Origin: WFZT01 sp964571845
Lineage (GTDB): Bacteria; Hydrothermota; Hydrothermia; B15-G9; WFZT01
Assembly: GCA_964571845.1 (NCBI GenBank)
Contig: CAZNDM010000055.1
Coordinates: 1 to 16,167 of the forward strand
Direction of reading: 5' to 3'
Length of the DNA: 16,167 nt
Positions 15,863 to 16,167 of the stretch are shown piece by piece. Below the pieces are notes generated by a model that saw nothing but the letters and a program-made list of their open reading frames with translations, made no database searches and was not told the DNA's origin. A program made the position numbers and the translations under genes. The stretch's first letter is position 1; each line of letters begins with the position of its first letter.

Positions 15863-16055
15863 ATCACCTTTCACTCTCCTCCCCCGCTTTGCGGGGGAGG
15901 ATAAAGGAGGGGGTAAAAAGAGCAGAATTGACAGAGAGAAGCATGTGGGGCTTTTATTGCCCTCCCCTCAATCCCCTCCCACTTCGCGGGAGGGGAGATT
16001 GTGGGTGATCCTCTCGCATAGCGGGAGGGGAGACTGTGAGAGTCTCTATCCTTAT
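15863..16055 (+). repeat. Composite palindromic repeat, copy C
   Basis: This is the best-preserved copy. The perfect 10-bp hairpin CCTCCCCCGC (15878-15887) and GCGGGGGAGG (15891-15900) leads into the left arm (15893-15913), the box TTGACAGAGA (15928-15937) and the right arm (15960-15980). A hairpin follows with CCCTCCC near 15974-15980 and GGGAGGGG just beyond. Two further tail units of about 36 bp end near 16055. The left and right arms are reverse complements over roughly 20 positions with few mismatches, so the local hairpins and the long stem cannot form together. Reading frames at 15729-16064, 15763-16008 and minus 15871-16101 are products of this repeat and not genes. Confidence 0.8.
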
Positions 16056-16089
16056 ATCGCTTAAAGTTATTAAGGAAGGTATTAAGCAA

Positions 16090-16167
16090 CCCCTCCCCCA
16101 CAGTGCGTTAGCAGTGTGGGGGAGGATAAAGGAGGGGGCAGAAAGAGCGGATTTGACAGAGAAAAGC
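16090..16167 (+). repeat. Composite palindromic repeat, copy D (3' end cut by window edge)
   Basis: The hairpin CCTCCCCCACA and TGTGGGGGAGG encloses GTGC, the loop GTTA and GCAG. It closely resembles the matching hairpin of copy B, including the GTTA loop. The left arm and the box TTGACAGAGA (16153-16162) follow, and the window ends inside the central segment, so the right arm and tail are not visible. Confidence 0.75.

Noticed and set aside
15928..15960. Promoter within the repeat (TTGACA of the conserved box)
   Set aside because: No convincing -10 box lies 16-18 bases downstream in any copy. The nearest is TTTTAT at 18-19 bases, and copies A and B have CTGACA.
15637..16167. CRISPR array in the repeated 3' flank
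   Set aside because: The spacing of about 225 bp and the variable hairpin tails do not fit short identical repeats with 30-40 bp unique spacers, and no cas genes are present.

Overview
The window carries two gene blocks, all on the + strand, between two gene-free flanks filled with the same family of GC-rich, hairpin-forming repeats. The host is a Gram-negative bacterium: there are Tat and Sec signal peptides, and the solute-binding protein is periplasmic and not lipid-anchored. Strong Shine-Dalgarno sequences and sigma70-type promoters are present. A Hyb-type uptake hydrogenase and a Liv transporter carrying acyl-CoA ligases are, from general knowledge, common in anaerobic Desulfobacterota (former Deltaproteobacteria) and relatives. 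That placement is inference; there is no rRNA or other marker gene here.

Layout. Positions 1-745 hold two repeat copies with decaying 36-37 bp tails. Positions 746-1282 are AT-rich with no convincing gene. A promoter at 1283-1310 drives a five-gene membrane-bound [NiFe] hydrogenase operon in the order hybO, hybA, hybB, hybC, hybD (1355-6638). The last gene starts with CTG inside a CTGA overlap. After a GC-rich hairpin, a second promoter (6692-6720) with a 20-bp palindrome just downstream leads into a seven-gene cluster (6801-15440): livG, a long-chain-type acyl-CoA synthetase, livH, livM, livK, livF, a PaaK-like ligase and a CBS-CBS-ACT protein. An intrinsic terminator follows at 15445-15470. 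The remainder (15637-16167) holds three more repeat copies in the same orientation, spaced about 225 bp apart.

How the genes work together. HybO and HybC form the periplasmic H2-splitting dimer, HybA is a four-cluster ferredoxin relay, HybB is the quinone-reactive membrane subunit, and HybD matures HybC by clipping its C-terminal tail. No hyp genes for the NiFe(CN)2CO cofactor lie here. In the second block a complete Liv-type ABC importer (one binding protein, two permeases, two ATPases) is interleaved with two AMP-forming acyl-CoA ligases. This suggests uptake and CoA activation of an organic acid (fatty, branched or aromatic) more than plain amino-acid uptake. The CBS-ACT protein could sense AMP made by the ligases.

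The least explained sequence is the repeat family. Each copy can form either local hairpins or a long-range stem, and each carries a conserved YTGACAGRGA box at its centre. A second feature to check is an 18-bp perfect stem between livK and livF, next to a livF start with no visible Shine-Dalgarno.
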